The notes under the pieces: model-generated
Seen by the model: only the letters and a program-made list of their open reading frames with translations
What the model was told of the DNA's origin: nothing
Databases searched by the model: none
Part shown: positions 22,050 to 31,904 of the stretch, one piece after another
How the letters are laid out: each line of letters begins with the position of its first letter
How positions within the stretch are numbered: position 1 is the stretch's first letter
Program-made: the position numbers and the translations under genes
NCBI RefSeq assembly: GCF_018687715.1
Contig: NC_056767.1
Coordinates: forward strand, 5,710,001-5,774,000
DNA: 64,000 bases
Source: Carya illinoinensis
Lineage: Eukaryota; Streptophyta; Magnoliopsida; Fagales; Juglandaceae
Reading direction: 5' to 3'

Positions 22050-23450
22050 TGTTGCCCAGATGACTAACACAAGAGGGGGGGTGAATTGAGTTGTATTAAA
22101 AAAATAACAATTATAAATCAAATATATAATATAAAATATAAACAAAATATGAAATAACAATAAATATAAAGAGTAAGGGTAAGAGAGAAGCAAACTCAGT
22201 ATGTTAACGAGGTTCGGCCCCACTGCCTACGTCCTCGCCTCAAGCTACCCCTTGAGGATTCCCAAATTCACTATTCAACCTCCTTCAGGTGGAGATAGAA
22301 ACCTATTACACCTTTGAACAACACCGCTACAAAGGATTCGTGTAGAACACCCTCTACACTTGCAATCACCTTACACGTGGTGATTCAACTATTCCCTGTG
22401 TAGAATACTTTCTACACACACAAGGGTTATACACACCCTTTTTCTGATACAAAAGCTGATAGTGGGTAGGTTATCAGAAAACACTCCTCAACGAGTGAAA
22501 TAAGAACAATACAGCGCAAGCTATATCTCTCAAAATGAACAAGGATTAAGGCTCAATGTTTAGAGAAGAGAGAATGAAAGCTTTGAATGAATGTTGTATG
22601 CTCTTGGTGTTGTAAATGTGAAACTCTCAAATGATCTATTTATAGGCATATGAGACTTCATATTCAAATTTAAAAAGATTCACATGTCAAAGACAACATC
22701 ATTCACTTTTTCAAAAAATTCAAATAAAAGGTTCTTCTTTTTCAATTGTCAAAGACAACATCATTCACTTTTTCAAAGAATTCAAATAAAAGGTTCTTCT
22801 TTTTCAATTGTCAAAGACAACATCATTCACTTTTTCAAAGAATTCAAATAAAAGGTTCTTCTTTATCAATTGTCAAAGACAACATCATTCACTTTTTCAA
22901 AAAAATCAAACCTAATCTTTTACTTTTGGCATATGACAAAATGAGCACACTTTCATTTTCAAAAAATTCAAACCTAATCTTTTACTTTTTGTATAAGTCT
23001 AAAAAAGCATCAATCACTTTTGAAAATATTCAAATAAAACATGCACATGTGAAAGATGACAATCAATAATCTTTAATATTTTCAAAGTTCAACCCTTTAA
23101 TCAAGGCATGCACATGCAAAAGATGACAATCAATCATCTTTCAAAATTTTCAAATTTAATTTTCAAAAATATTCATGCACATGTGGAAAATGTATTTTAA
23201 TGCTTTATGATAAAATATTAATTTTGAGCATTAATCCTAATTTCGAATTTTGAAGAGATTTACAACATTACTCTATAATTTTAATGTGAACTTGTTCCCT
23301 TCTTGCTCATGCTTGTTTCCTTGATGTGCTTGACTCCATTGTGTAGACAACTTGAGCTTGAGACTTCTTTATTCTTTGAATTCATTTGTTATCATCAAAA
23401 TCCATGTGTAGATTTATAATCACATGAAACTTGAAACCTTGAGTTCAACA
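22050..23450 (-). repeat. 5' LTR of Sirevirus copy 1
   Basis: 1401 bp, beginning (plus-strand view) TGTTGCCCAGATG and ending GAGTTCAACA, followed by the target duplication GGAAG. It is the transcription-start LTR for the minus-strand element. Confidence 0.95.
22636..22646 (-). promoter_or_regulatory. TATA box in 5' LTR of copy 1
   Basis: The minus strand reads CCTATAAATAG, a near-perfect plant TATA box. It is about 590 bp from the LTR's inner edge and is conserved in all four LTRs. Confidence 0.65.
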
Positions 23451-23455
23451 GGAAG

Positions 23456-24930
23456 GTCGGGAGGACGTCCTACTAAAGGGCGTAGATAGTTGTGGGGATG
23501 GGGTTCCCCTTGTAGAGGAAGTTGATGGAGAAGCTGATGCGGGAAGCTCATTTCCTCATTCATTGTCGACCACCATCTCTGGGAGGGAGACTTCCTCCTT
23601 CGATGCGAGTGGTGAGCGCGTCTCCCTTTCTTCCCCTTTATTTTCCCCTTTTAGAGGTGATACGAGTTCCTCTCTTTTGGAAGAAGGCATTCCCCTTGGC
23701 GGCCTCATGGGCGAAGGTGTTTGCTTGGCCGACGCGAACCTTTCCTATAAAAGTTTTGTTCACTTGTTGGGAGTTTCTAGTGGCCCCCTGGGGGGGCTGA
23801 CTCAGCTACTCTACCTCCTCTTGGGGCCTTTTTACTTGGTGGCAACTGTGGTCTTGAGGAGATTCTAGGTGGTGTGTATTCGTCCTCCACCACTGCTTAA
23901 GGCGAAGCCACTGCCAAAATGGCTTATCAACTAAGGACCTTTCTTTCTGGGATAATTTTAATTTCTCATAACCCCTTTTTCACTTGTTTGTTAGTTATTA
24001 TGTTTTGGTGCTTGTCTTTTGTAGGGTGTTGATTACTTAGTAGCTTGGATCATGTTAGAATGGGCTGATTTAGAGGAGGAGGTTCGGTAGAGGTGTAAGT
24101 TTGGCTTCTATGCCAAGAAGGAGTTTAAGGGGTGGAGGACCGAGAGGGTGGAGTTGGAGCAGGTTGATGGCTGTGCCTGCTCTCTATACAGTGACCTGGA
24201 GATCCTTTAGGACAAAGTTTTTCACCTTCGTGATGAACTTCGTCGTGCCAAGAAGGTGAAGGTTAGAGATGACTTTCCCTTGGGGCTGCTGACGTCAGAG
24301 CGGGACTCTGCTAGGGCTTAACTCTCCCTTATTCAAAGGGATTTTGAGTCCGAGCGAGGTCTCCTTAATTTCAATCTTCTAGCCCTTAAGGGGAAGTTGA
24401 ACTCAATTCTCCTGGAGCTGTCCAATTCTCAGGGTCGTAGTCGAGGACTTATGTAAGAGCTGGCAGCTTCGCTGGAGAAAATGCAGTTGGCTGAGGTTGA
24501 CCTCTTTTAGGCTTATGGCTCCTTAGAAGAGTTGCAACATCGACATGAACAGTATAAAAAGAGTCAAGAGAACTTTGACGAGGAGCAACAAAAGTTGCAT
24601 CTAGCTATCGTGGTGAAGGACAATCGTCTGAATGAGAAAAAAGTTGGATGGTTGCCGCATGGGAGGAGATTACTCACCTGCACCTCAAATTGACTTCTGC
24701 CCTTGCAGCCGGAGACTGTGTTTGCCTATGGTTATGGTGCTGGTGTACTAAGGCTCAGGTCCCACTTCCTTACCGATCCTTTGCTGACTTGACACAGTTG
24801 GATATGAATTGTTCAAACCTAACATAGCTTCTCACCGCTTTGAATACTTTTGGCCGGAAGGAAATGCCTGATGCTTTTAAGGATATTTCTCCTTCTCCCT
24901 CACCTTCTGGAGGTGATAACGCTTGAGTCT
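23456..24930 (+). pseudogene. Gypsy-type-domain protein, coiled-coil C-terminal part
   Basis: This continues the pseudogene interrupted at 14144. The frames are broken, but one can read YLVAWIMLEWADLEEEVR, a charged stretch (VFHLRDELRRAKKVKVRDD, ERGLLNFNLLALKGKLNSIL, ELAASLEKMQLAEVDL) with strong coiled-coil character, and an end SPSPSPSGGDNA before TGA near 24927. The usual layout of these plant proteins is an N-terminal gypsy-type domain and a C-terminal coiled coil, so the two halves fit. Many stops show it is dead. Confidence 0.5.
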
Positions 24931-25154
24931 CCTTTGTAATAGCACTTTTTGTAACTCATAAGAACAACTGTTTTGGCTATACATAATCATTTAGCTTTAC
25001 ATGTGTTGCTTGGTTTGTAATTTTCCCTTTTGTGACTAATTGCCTTGTTTTTGCCTTTTGTCTTTGTCGTTGGGTGGGCGTTGAGATGATGCAATCTACT
25101 CCCCTTTGTTTTTTGTTGCCCTTTTTGTTAGTGCTGTGTGTGGCTATTTTTTGA
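24931..25154 (+). other. 3' flank of the gypsy-type pseudogene
   Basis: T-rich non-coding sequence between the end of the coiled-coil frame and the tandem repeats; looks like a 3' UTR. Confidence 0.35.
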
Positions 25155-25329
25155 AGGTGGCAGTGGTTTGTTAACCATCATGCCCTTTATGTGATGCCGC
25201 GAGTCTTTTAGGCTTGTTGTTATTGCCTAGGGACAGCGTGGTCTGTTGATCTCCACACATTTTTTTTATGGCACTACAAGTCATTTAGACTTGTCATTAG
25301 TGTTAAGGATGGTATGATTTGTTGACTTC
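25155..25329 (+). repeat. 76-bp tandem repeats, left part
   Basis: Units start at the motif TGTT(A/G)A(C/T) at 25169, 25244 and 25320, spacings 75 and 76. Each carries GCC..TTT..TGGCACTGCGAGT..TTTAG.CTTGT. The array is interrupted at 25329 by Sirevirus copy 2 and resumes at 33306. Confidence 0.8.
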
Positions 25330-26729
25330 TGTTGCCCAGATGACTAACACAAGAGGGGGGTGAATTGAGTTGTATTAAAAAAATAGCAATTATAAATCAA
25401 ATATATAATATAAAATATAAACAAAATATGAAATAGCAATAAATATAAAGAGTAAGGGTAAGAGAGAAACAAACTCAGTATGTTAACGAGGTTCGGCCTC
25501 ACTGCCTACGTCCTCGCCTCAAGCTACCCCTTGAGGATTCCCAAATTCACTATTCAATCTCCTTCAGGTGGAGATAGAAACCAATTACACCTTTGAACAA
25601 CACCGCTATAAAGGATCCGTGTAGAACACCCTCTACACTTGCAATCACCTTACACGTGGTGATTCAACTATTCCCCGTGTAGAATACTTTCTACATGCAC
25701 AAGGGTTATACACACCCTTTTTCTGATACAAGAGCTGATAGTGGGTAGGTTATCAGAAAACACTCCGCAATGAGTGAAATAAGAACAGTACAGCACAAAC
25801 TATATCTCTCAAAATGAACAAGAATTAAGGCTCAATGCTTAGAGAAGAGAGAATGAAAGTTTTGAATGAATGTTGTATGCTCTGGATGTTGTGAATGTGA
25901 AGCTCTCAAATGATTTATTTATAGGCATATGAGACTTCATATTCAAATTTAAAAAGATTCACATGTCAAAGACAACATCATTCACTTTTTCAAAAAATTC
26001 AAATAAAAGGTTCTTCCTTTTCAATTGTCAAATACAACATCATTCATTTTTCAAAAACTTCAAACCTAATCTTTTACTTTTGGCATATAACAAAAGGAGC
26101 ACACTTTCCTTTTTTTCAAAAATTCAAACCTAATCTTTTAATTTTTGCATATGACAAAAGGAGCACACTTTCATTTTCAAAAAATTCAAACCTAATCTTT
26201 TACTTTTTGTTTATGACAAAAGGAGCACACTTTACTTTTCAAATTTTTCAAACAAAATCATCTACCTTTTGTATAAGTCTAAAAAAGCATCAATCACTTT
26301 TGAAAATATTCAAATAAAACATGCACATGTGAAAGATGACAATCAATCATTTTTAATATTTTCAAAGTTCAATCCTTTAATCAAGGCATGCACATGTAAA
26401 AGATGACAATCAATCATCTTTAATATTTTCAAAGTTAATTTTCAAAAATATTCATGCACATGTGGAAAATGTATTTTAATGCTTTATGATAAAATATTAA
26501 TTTTGAGCATTAATCCTAATTTCGAATTTTGAAGAGATTTACAACATTACTCTATAACTTTAATGTGAACTTGTTCCCTTCTTGCTCATGCTTGTTTCCT
26601 TGATGTACTTGACTCCATTGTATAGACAACTTGAGTTTGAGACTTCTTTATTCTTTGAATTCATTTGTTATTATCAAAATTCATGTGTAGATATATAATT
26701 ACACAAAACTTGAAACCTTGGGTTCAACA
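25330..26729 (-). repeat. 3' LTR of Sirevirus copy 2
   Basis: 1400 bp. It has two copies of the GTCAAAGACAACATCATTCA unit but more copies of the ACCTAATCTTTTACTTTTTG plus ACAAAAGGAGCACACTTT unit than copy 1. The polypurine tract lies directly beside it at 26730-26743. Confidence 0.93.
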
Positions 26730-27120
26730 ATCTCCCCCTTTTTGATGATGACAAATACTTGATAGAACCTGAAGTCTGTATTGATACTTAAGCTCCCCCT
26801 GAGAATGTGCGTTAGTTTTTCAAGCAAAAGTATAAATATAATTCGAAGCATATATAACAAGTTTAGCAATTCAAACAATATTAATGTTCTAGTCTAACAC
26901 TTCTCCTCCTTTTGGCATCATTAAAAATGATCGGCAGCAAGTAAATAGACTGAAGAAAACGGTGCGTTAATAGACACTGTAGATAGTTGAAAAAAGAAGC
27001 CGTCCGTGACCCGACAAGTGCTGCAAAGCCTCGAGGCCTAACTCTATGAATTTAGTGCGGCTGAAGATTTAAACAATCGCCTGATGTTGTTGACAAACGG
27101 GATTGAAGGCTCTAAGTTTC

Positions 27121-27127
27121 TATAAAT
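27121..27127 (+). promoter_or_regulatory. TATA-like box abutting antisense ORF a of copy 2
   Basis: TATAAATAGA is followed directly by ATG at 27131. Compared with copy 1, about 75 bp of leader are missing between box and start codon. Confidence 0.4.
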
Positions 27128-27130
27128 AGA

Positions 27131-27583
27131 ATGGCTAAGCAATTCTCTTCCACTAATGTTCCAGACTTGAATCAGGAACCCTTGACGCATCAATCATCAA
27201 TCTTCTCTCCTGAGGCCGTCAATACCATGATAGGAGCAGAGAACCGTTTTTCTAGTAAGGCTGATTCTGAGATTATTGCAGAATCAAGAATGCTCAGTAG
27301 TGAATACGCTGCCTCTGTTACGATCATGTCTCGGAGGTTAATGGCGAGGGTGAGTGAGATTGATCATCTTAACATGCAAATATATGAGTTACGACAGAAG
27401 CTTGCTAATAAGGATAATGAGAATAAAAGGCTAAAGCAAGAAAACCAAGAGTTGAAAAAATTTGTAGATTGGTATGCTCATGATCTGCAACCACGAATAG
27501 AGGAGCTGGAATGAGAAAGGGTTCAGATACAAGGTCAACATCGGCAGATAACAGCAGAGGTTTATCGTTTACTAGAAAAATAG
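27131..27583 (+). pseudogene. Antisense ORF a of copy 2, premature stop
   Basis: Homologous to 16024-16476. The frame runs to a TGA at 27512-27514 that replaces CGA of copy 1 (GAACGAGAA to GAATGAGAA, a CpG-type C-to-T change). Downstream codons still match copy 1 to the TAG at 27581-27583. The open part encodes 127 residues. Confidence 0.75.
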
Positions 27584-27826
27584 GGACAATCTATTGTTAA
27601 TCTCGCTGGCTTAGTAAGAAAACTTTTGACAATGTGTGTCCAGCATATCTTGTATTTCTTTTGACTAAATAAGATTTGAATAAACAATATTTTGTCTTAT
27701 TCTTTATGCTATCTCTATAAAATCAGTGCTGAAGTTTATCCAATCCGCATCAAGTTTTCTTCTCATCTCTATAACTCATCTGCATTCCTTCAACATTCTC
27801 TTTTTAAGTCTTCTATTCTTTTCTCA

Positions 27827-28264
27827 ATGTCTCATTCTTCTAACATTTCTCTAGATCCATCCATGAGGCATTCTGCACCTCAACCTCCTGTCCTTTCTGC
27901 AGCTACCATTGGTGCCATGTTGCAGCAAGAGAATAATAGTTTGGCTAATACGTCAGACTCCGATGCTATCTACGACTTGGTGAGTCTTGGGACTCGCTAC
28001 TCATCCTCTATTGTTGCCTTTTCCCAGCGAGTACAAGCTAAAAACCATGAGGTTGAAAGGCTTAAAGAACAAATTGTTGTACTTCAATGAATTGTTCAAG
28101 AGTCTCACACAAGGGAAGGAATCATTCGTCAGAAGAATAAACAGTTGAAATCTCTATTAGATTCTTCATTCCGCTTGCCAGTTCCCATGGATAGAGATGA
28201 CATGATTTTGTATGAAGAGAATGAGCGTCTCAAACATGAGGCTAAGAACCTCAAGTTTATGTAA
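27827..28264 (+). pseudogene. Antisense ORF b of copy 2, premature stop
   Basis: Homologous to 16720-17157. It opens at ATG 27827 (MSHSSNISLDPSM) and stops at TGA 28088-28090, where copy 1 has CAA. Sequence past the stop stays alignable to the TAA at about 28262. Its TATA-like box is at 27716-27722. Silent differences from copy 1 clearly outnumber replacements. Confidence 0.75.
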
Positions 28265-28309
28265 AAATATTTAAAAAATATCTTTCTATTTTTATGAACT
28301 CTGATCTAT

Positions 28310-29958
28310 CTTTTAAGAGATATTCATAACATGCATTATACCTATTTCTCTTCTAATCATACACAATCTATCTTCCGGTAAAGGTTTTGTGAATATATCT
28401 GCTAACTGATTGTGTATGTTTGTGAACTCTAGTACTATATCACCTTTCTACATATGATCTCGAAGAAAATGATATTTTATTTCAATATGCTTAGTTCTAG
28501 AATGTTGCATTGGGTTCTTTGAAAGATTTATAGCACTTGTATTAAATTTTGTTGATCTTTCCTGATGGTTCTATGTTGAATTTCTTCTATTGTGTTCTCT
28601 TTGTTGAGATTGAGACTTTCCATGTTATTTATACCTCCTGTTTCTTCATCAATAGATTTCTTGGAGAGTGGAGAATTAGATTCATCAAATACTACATGCA
28701 TAGATTCTTGTACAGTCAAAATCTTTTTATTGAATACTCTATAAGCTTTACTATTAGTAGAATACCCGAGAAAGATACCTTCATCAGATTTTGCATCAAA
28801 CTTGCCTAAATTATCCCTATCATTCAAAATAAAACATTTACATCCAAATACATGAAAGTAACCAATGTTGGACTTTTTCTCATTCCAAAGCTCATATGGG
28901 GTTTTATCTAACTTAGATCTTAGCATAACTCTATTTATAACATAACATGCAGTACTTACCGCTTCGGTCCAAAAATAACTAGGCAAGTTGTTTTCATTGA
29001 GCATTGTTCTTGCCATCTCTTGAAGAGATCTATTTTTCCTCTCTACTACCCCATTTTGTTGAGGAGTTCGAGGAGCAGAAAAATTATGCACAAAACCATT
29101 TTCATCACAAAATGTTTCAATATTTTTATTAACAAACTCTTTTCCCCTATTACTTCGGATACTTGAAATAGTATAGCCCTTTTCATTTTGAATTCTCTTG
29201 CATAACTTGGTAAATGCATTATGTGCCTCATCTTTATGAGCAAGAAAGATGACCCAAGTATATCTAGAGAAATCATCAACAATAACAAATGCATAATATT
29301 TTCCTCCTAAACTTGCAACTCTATTTGGTCCAAAAAGATCCATGTGTATCAGTTGCAATGGTCTAATAGTGGAAATATGTTTCTTGGTTTTAAAAGAAGT
29401 TTTTGTTTGTTTACCAAATTGACATGCATCACAAATTTTGTCTTTAAGAAAAATTGTTTTTGGTAAACCTCTTACAAGATCATTTTTTGAAAGTTTGGAA
29501 ATAAGTTCCATGTTGGCATGACCTAATCTTCTATGCCATAGCCAACTAGTTTCATTTTGAGCTGAAAAGCAAATAACATCTTGTGAGGTAATTTCTTCAA
29601 AATTGATTGTATAAACATTATTGTTTCTAAAAGTAATAAAACAAATATTACAATCATGATCATTCAAAATAATGCACTTATCCATTTTGAAAGTAACTGT
29701 AAATCCTTTATCACATAATTGACTTATGCTCAAAAGATTATGTTTTAGACCTTCAACAAGTAAAACATCTTCAATTATGAGAGAAGATTCATTACCAATT
29801 TTACCTATTCCCATGATCTTCCCTTTCGAGTTGTCTCCAAATGTCACGTGTCCTTCTTCTTTAGATCTAAGATCAAAGAACTTAGTCTTGTCTCCCGTCA
29901 TGTGTCTTGAACATCCACTATCTAAAAACCACTTATTTTTGCTTGTGGATGACTTCAT
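28310..29958 (-). pseudogene. pol of copy 2, RT/RNase H mostly deleted
   Basis: ATG 29958 opens the same protease-integrase region as copy 1 ([30 protein letters not shown]). The copy 1 integrase IRSDRG reads IRSNRG here, changing a catalytic aspartate. After NLIQ the frame runs into the deletion junction at 28536-28544. It joins straight to the distal RNase H tail (28310-28535) and stops after 476 residues. The polymerase domain is absent, so it could not move on its own. Confidence 0.9.
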
Positions 29959-30016
29959 GCATACCTATAAAAACAATTAAAATGATTTTTTTTGGTACCC
30001 AAGTTCTTTGGATCCT

Positions 30017-31654
30017 TTATTTATTAGTATTAGAAGAAACAAGATTTTTAGGTACCCATATGGCCCTAATAGTCATTATATGATTTCTTCTAATAGGACA
30101 AGTATGATAATTATGACCATTTCTATTACAGAAATTGCAAATAGCATGTGACATGTATAAAGAATTTGAATGATTATAATAATATCTTTTTTTGACAAAA
30201 TTATTTTTGTGAAAAGAATTTTGAATATTGGTCTTTGATGTAGAAGGATTATCAAAGAAATTTTTATAAGGTTTGTATTTTTGTTTTGGCATATATCCCA
30301 AACCTGCCTTGTCAAAAACACATCTTTGACTACCAAGAAGTTTTTCAAAATTTCTTTTTCCATTCGTAAAGTTTTCAACAATATTTTCTAAATCGATTTT
30401 CTTCTTATTCAACTCAAGATTTTCATCTTTCAAAATGATACTTTCTTTTCTTAAAATATCAATTTCGTTTGTTAAAGAAGAATTTTTCTTTTTCAAAGCA
30501 GTATATTTGATACCCAATTTTTCAAATTCCTCATAAACCTTTTCTAAAACATTTTGTAATTCTTCATATGAAGGATCTTCAATATTATCAAGATTTATTA
30601 CCTCAATGTCATCTTTAGCCATAAGACAAAAATTTGCTGATTCTCCATTGCTTGCTTCACTATCTGAGCTACTTGAATCATCATCCCATGTAGCTTTCAT
30701 TGCTTTCTTGCCCTTGTTTCGATCTTTCTTTAGCAGAGGACAATCTGGCTTGATATGACCAGGCTTATTGCATTTATAACAAATTAAAGTGTCATTTTTA
30801 CCTGAATCTTTCTTGGAAAACTTTTTGAAGGATTTTCTCGGAGGAGTTTTATTTTTCTTTAAGAATCTCTGAATTCTTCTTGTTATCATCGCAACTTCTT
30901 CATCTTTGTCTTCATTTTCCTCATCGTCATCGCTTTCACTTTCATGAGGAACAACTTTAAGTGCCAAGCTCTTCTTTGGCTTTCCTTCTTCTTCTCCTCC
31001 TCTTTTCAATGTGTACTCATGGGTGATAAGTGACCCGATGAGTTCATTTACTTCGAGTTTCTTGAGGTCTCTAGCTTCAAGAATCGCTGTCACTTTTGAT
31101 TCCCAGCGTTTTGGTAGAGAGTTGAGAATTTTTCTTACTATCTCCACCTTGGAATAAACTTTGCCAAGAGCTGTCAAGCTGTTTATGATGTTAGTAAAAT
31201 GAGTGTGTATACTAGAAATAGATTCATCATCATTCATCTTAAACATTTCATATTCATGAGTAAGAATATAAATTTTTGATTCTTTGACTTGCGAAATTCC
31301 TTCATAAGTAACTTCCAAGTTATCCCAAATTTCTTTTGCCATAGCACAATTCATTATTCTATTAAATTCATTTCCATTGAGAGCATTAAATAATAAATTC
31401 ATAACAGTTAAATTCAAAGTATAAAGTCTATCGTCTTCACGATCAAACTCTTCTTCTTCTTGTTTGACCTTTACTCCATCAACCACTTTTGTTGGAATAT
31501 AAGATCCATTTACAATGCATTTCCAGATTTCTCGACCTTGAGCCTGAAGGAATATTCTCATTCTAACTTTCCAGAATGAGTAATTATCTCCACAAAAGAG
31601 TGGAGGCCGACTGCTAGATTGACCTTCACCAAATGAAGCTGAAATGTTAGCCAT
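30017..31654 (-). CDS. Sirevirus-type gag of copy 2, open
   Basis: 545 residues from ATG 31654 (MANISASFGEGQSSS), nearly colinear with copy 1 gag, with one extra glycine (RGGEEEG). Both CCHC knuckles (CYKCNKPGHIKPDC, CNFCNRNGHNYHTC) and the coiled coil are kept. It remains fully open although the rest of the element is broken. The stop-to-pol spacing (58 nt) is the same as in copy 1. Confidence 0.88.
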   Translation of the reverse strand: MANISASFGEGQSSSRPPLFCGDNYSFWKVRMRIFLQAQGREIWKCIVNGSYIPTKVVDGVKVKQEEEEFDREDDRLYTLNLTVMNLLFNALNGNEFNRIMNCAMAKEIWDNLEVTYEGISQVKESKIYILTHEYEMFKMNDDESISSIHTHFTNIINSLTALGKVYSKVEIVRKILNSLPKRWESKVTAILEARDLKKLEVNELIGSLITHEYTLKRGGEEEGKPKKSLALKVVPHESESDDDEENEDKDEEVAMITRRIQRFLKKNKTPPRKSFKKFSKKDSGKNDTLICYKCNKPGHIKPDCPLLKKDRNKGKKAMKATWDDDSSSSDSEASNGESANFCLMAKDDIEVINLDNIEDPSYEELQNVLEKVYEEFEKLGIKYTALKKKNSSLTNEIDILRKESIILKDENLELNKKKIDLENIVENFTNGKRNFEKLLGSQRCVFDKAGLGYMPKQKYKPYKNFFDNPSTSKTNIQNSFHKNNFVKKRYYYNHSNSLYMSHAICNFCNRNGHNYHTCPIRRNHIMTIRAIWVPKNLVSSNTNK

Positions 31655-31699
31655 AAGATCTTAACTCAAAAGATAGTTAATCTTATAATAGAGCTCTTA

Positions 31700-31711
31700 G
31701 CTCTGATACCA
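31700..31711 (-). other. Inner primer-binding-site copy in copy 2
   Basis: TGGTATCAGAGC on the minus strand, at the place expected from copy 1, but now 193 bp away from the LTR. Confidence 0.8.
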
Positions 31712-31904
31712 ATTGTTACTGATCATAGGCCGCACCTATGTCACCTAACAATTGTACCTACCAGACTAGCCGGCCACCGTCTCTACCGGTGCACCATCAC
31801 CCATGGTCGGAGAGTCTTGCTTCGGTGACACAGTCACAAGCGAGAGTTCCCATGAGTGATCTGCCTGTATGAACAGTACAGGTCAACCTGGCTTTGATAT
31901 CAAT
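31712..31904 (-). other. 193-bp extra leader segment with a second PBS-like end
   Basis: Absent from copy 1. Its LTR-side end (31885-31902, plus view AACCTGGCTTTGATATCA) matches the last 18 bases of plant initiator tRNA-Met with two C-to-T changes. So both ends of the insert carry PBS-like sequence. No coding capacity. Confidence 0.75.

Larger units (their letters stand above)
14145..23450 (-). mobile_element. Full-length Sirevirus-like Ty1/copia element, copy 1
   Basis: The 9306-bp element has identical-length 1401-bp LTRs, TGTTG...CAACA ends and a perfect 5-bp target duplication GGAAG (14140-14144 and 23451-23455). Coding of gag and pol is on the minus strand. The PBS matches initiator tRNA-Met and a purine tract lies beside the 3' LTR. 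Further CCCCCT purine-tract-like motifs near 15610 and 15720, large gag with two zinc knuckles and a coiled coil, and long LTRs fit the Sirevirus (SIRE/Maximus) lineage. The LTRs differ by about four bases by eye (near 14412/22321, 14733/22622, 15208/23110 and 15377/23279), so the insertion is recent. Two extra ORFs sit antisense between pol and the 3' LTR. Confidence 0.95.
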
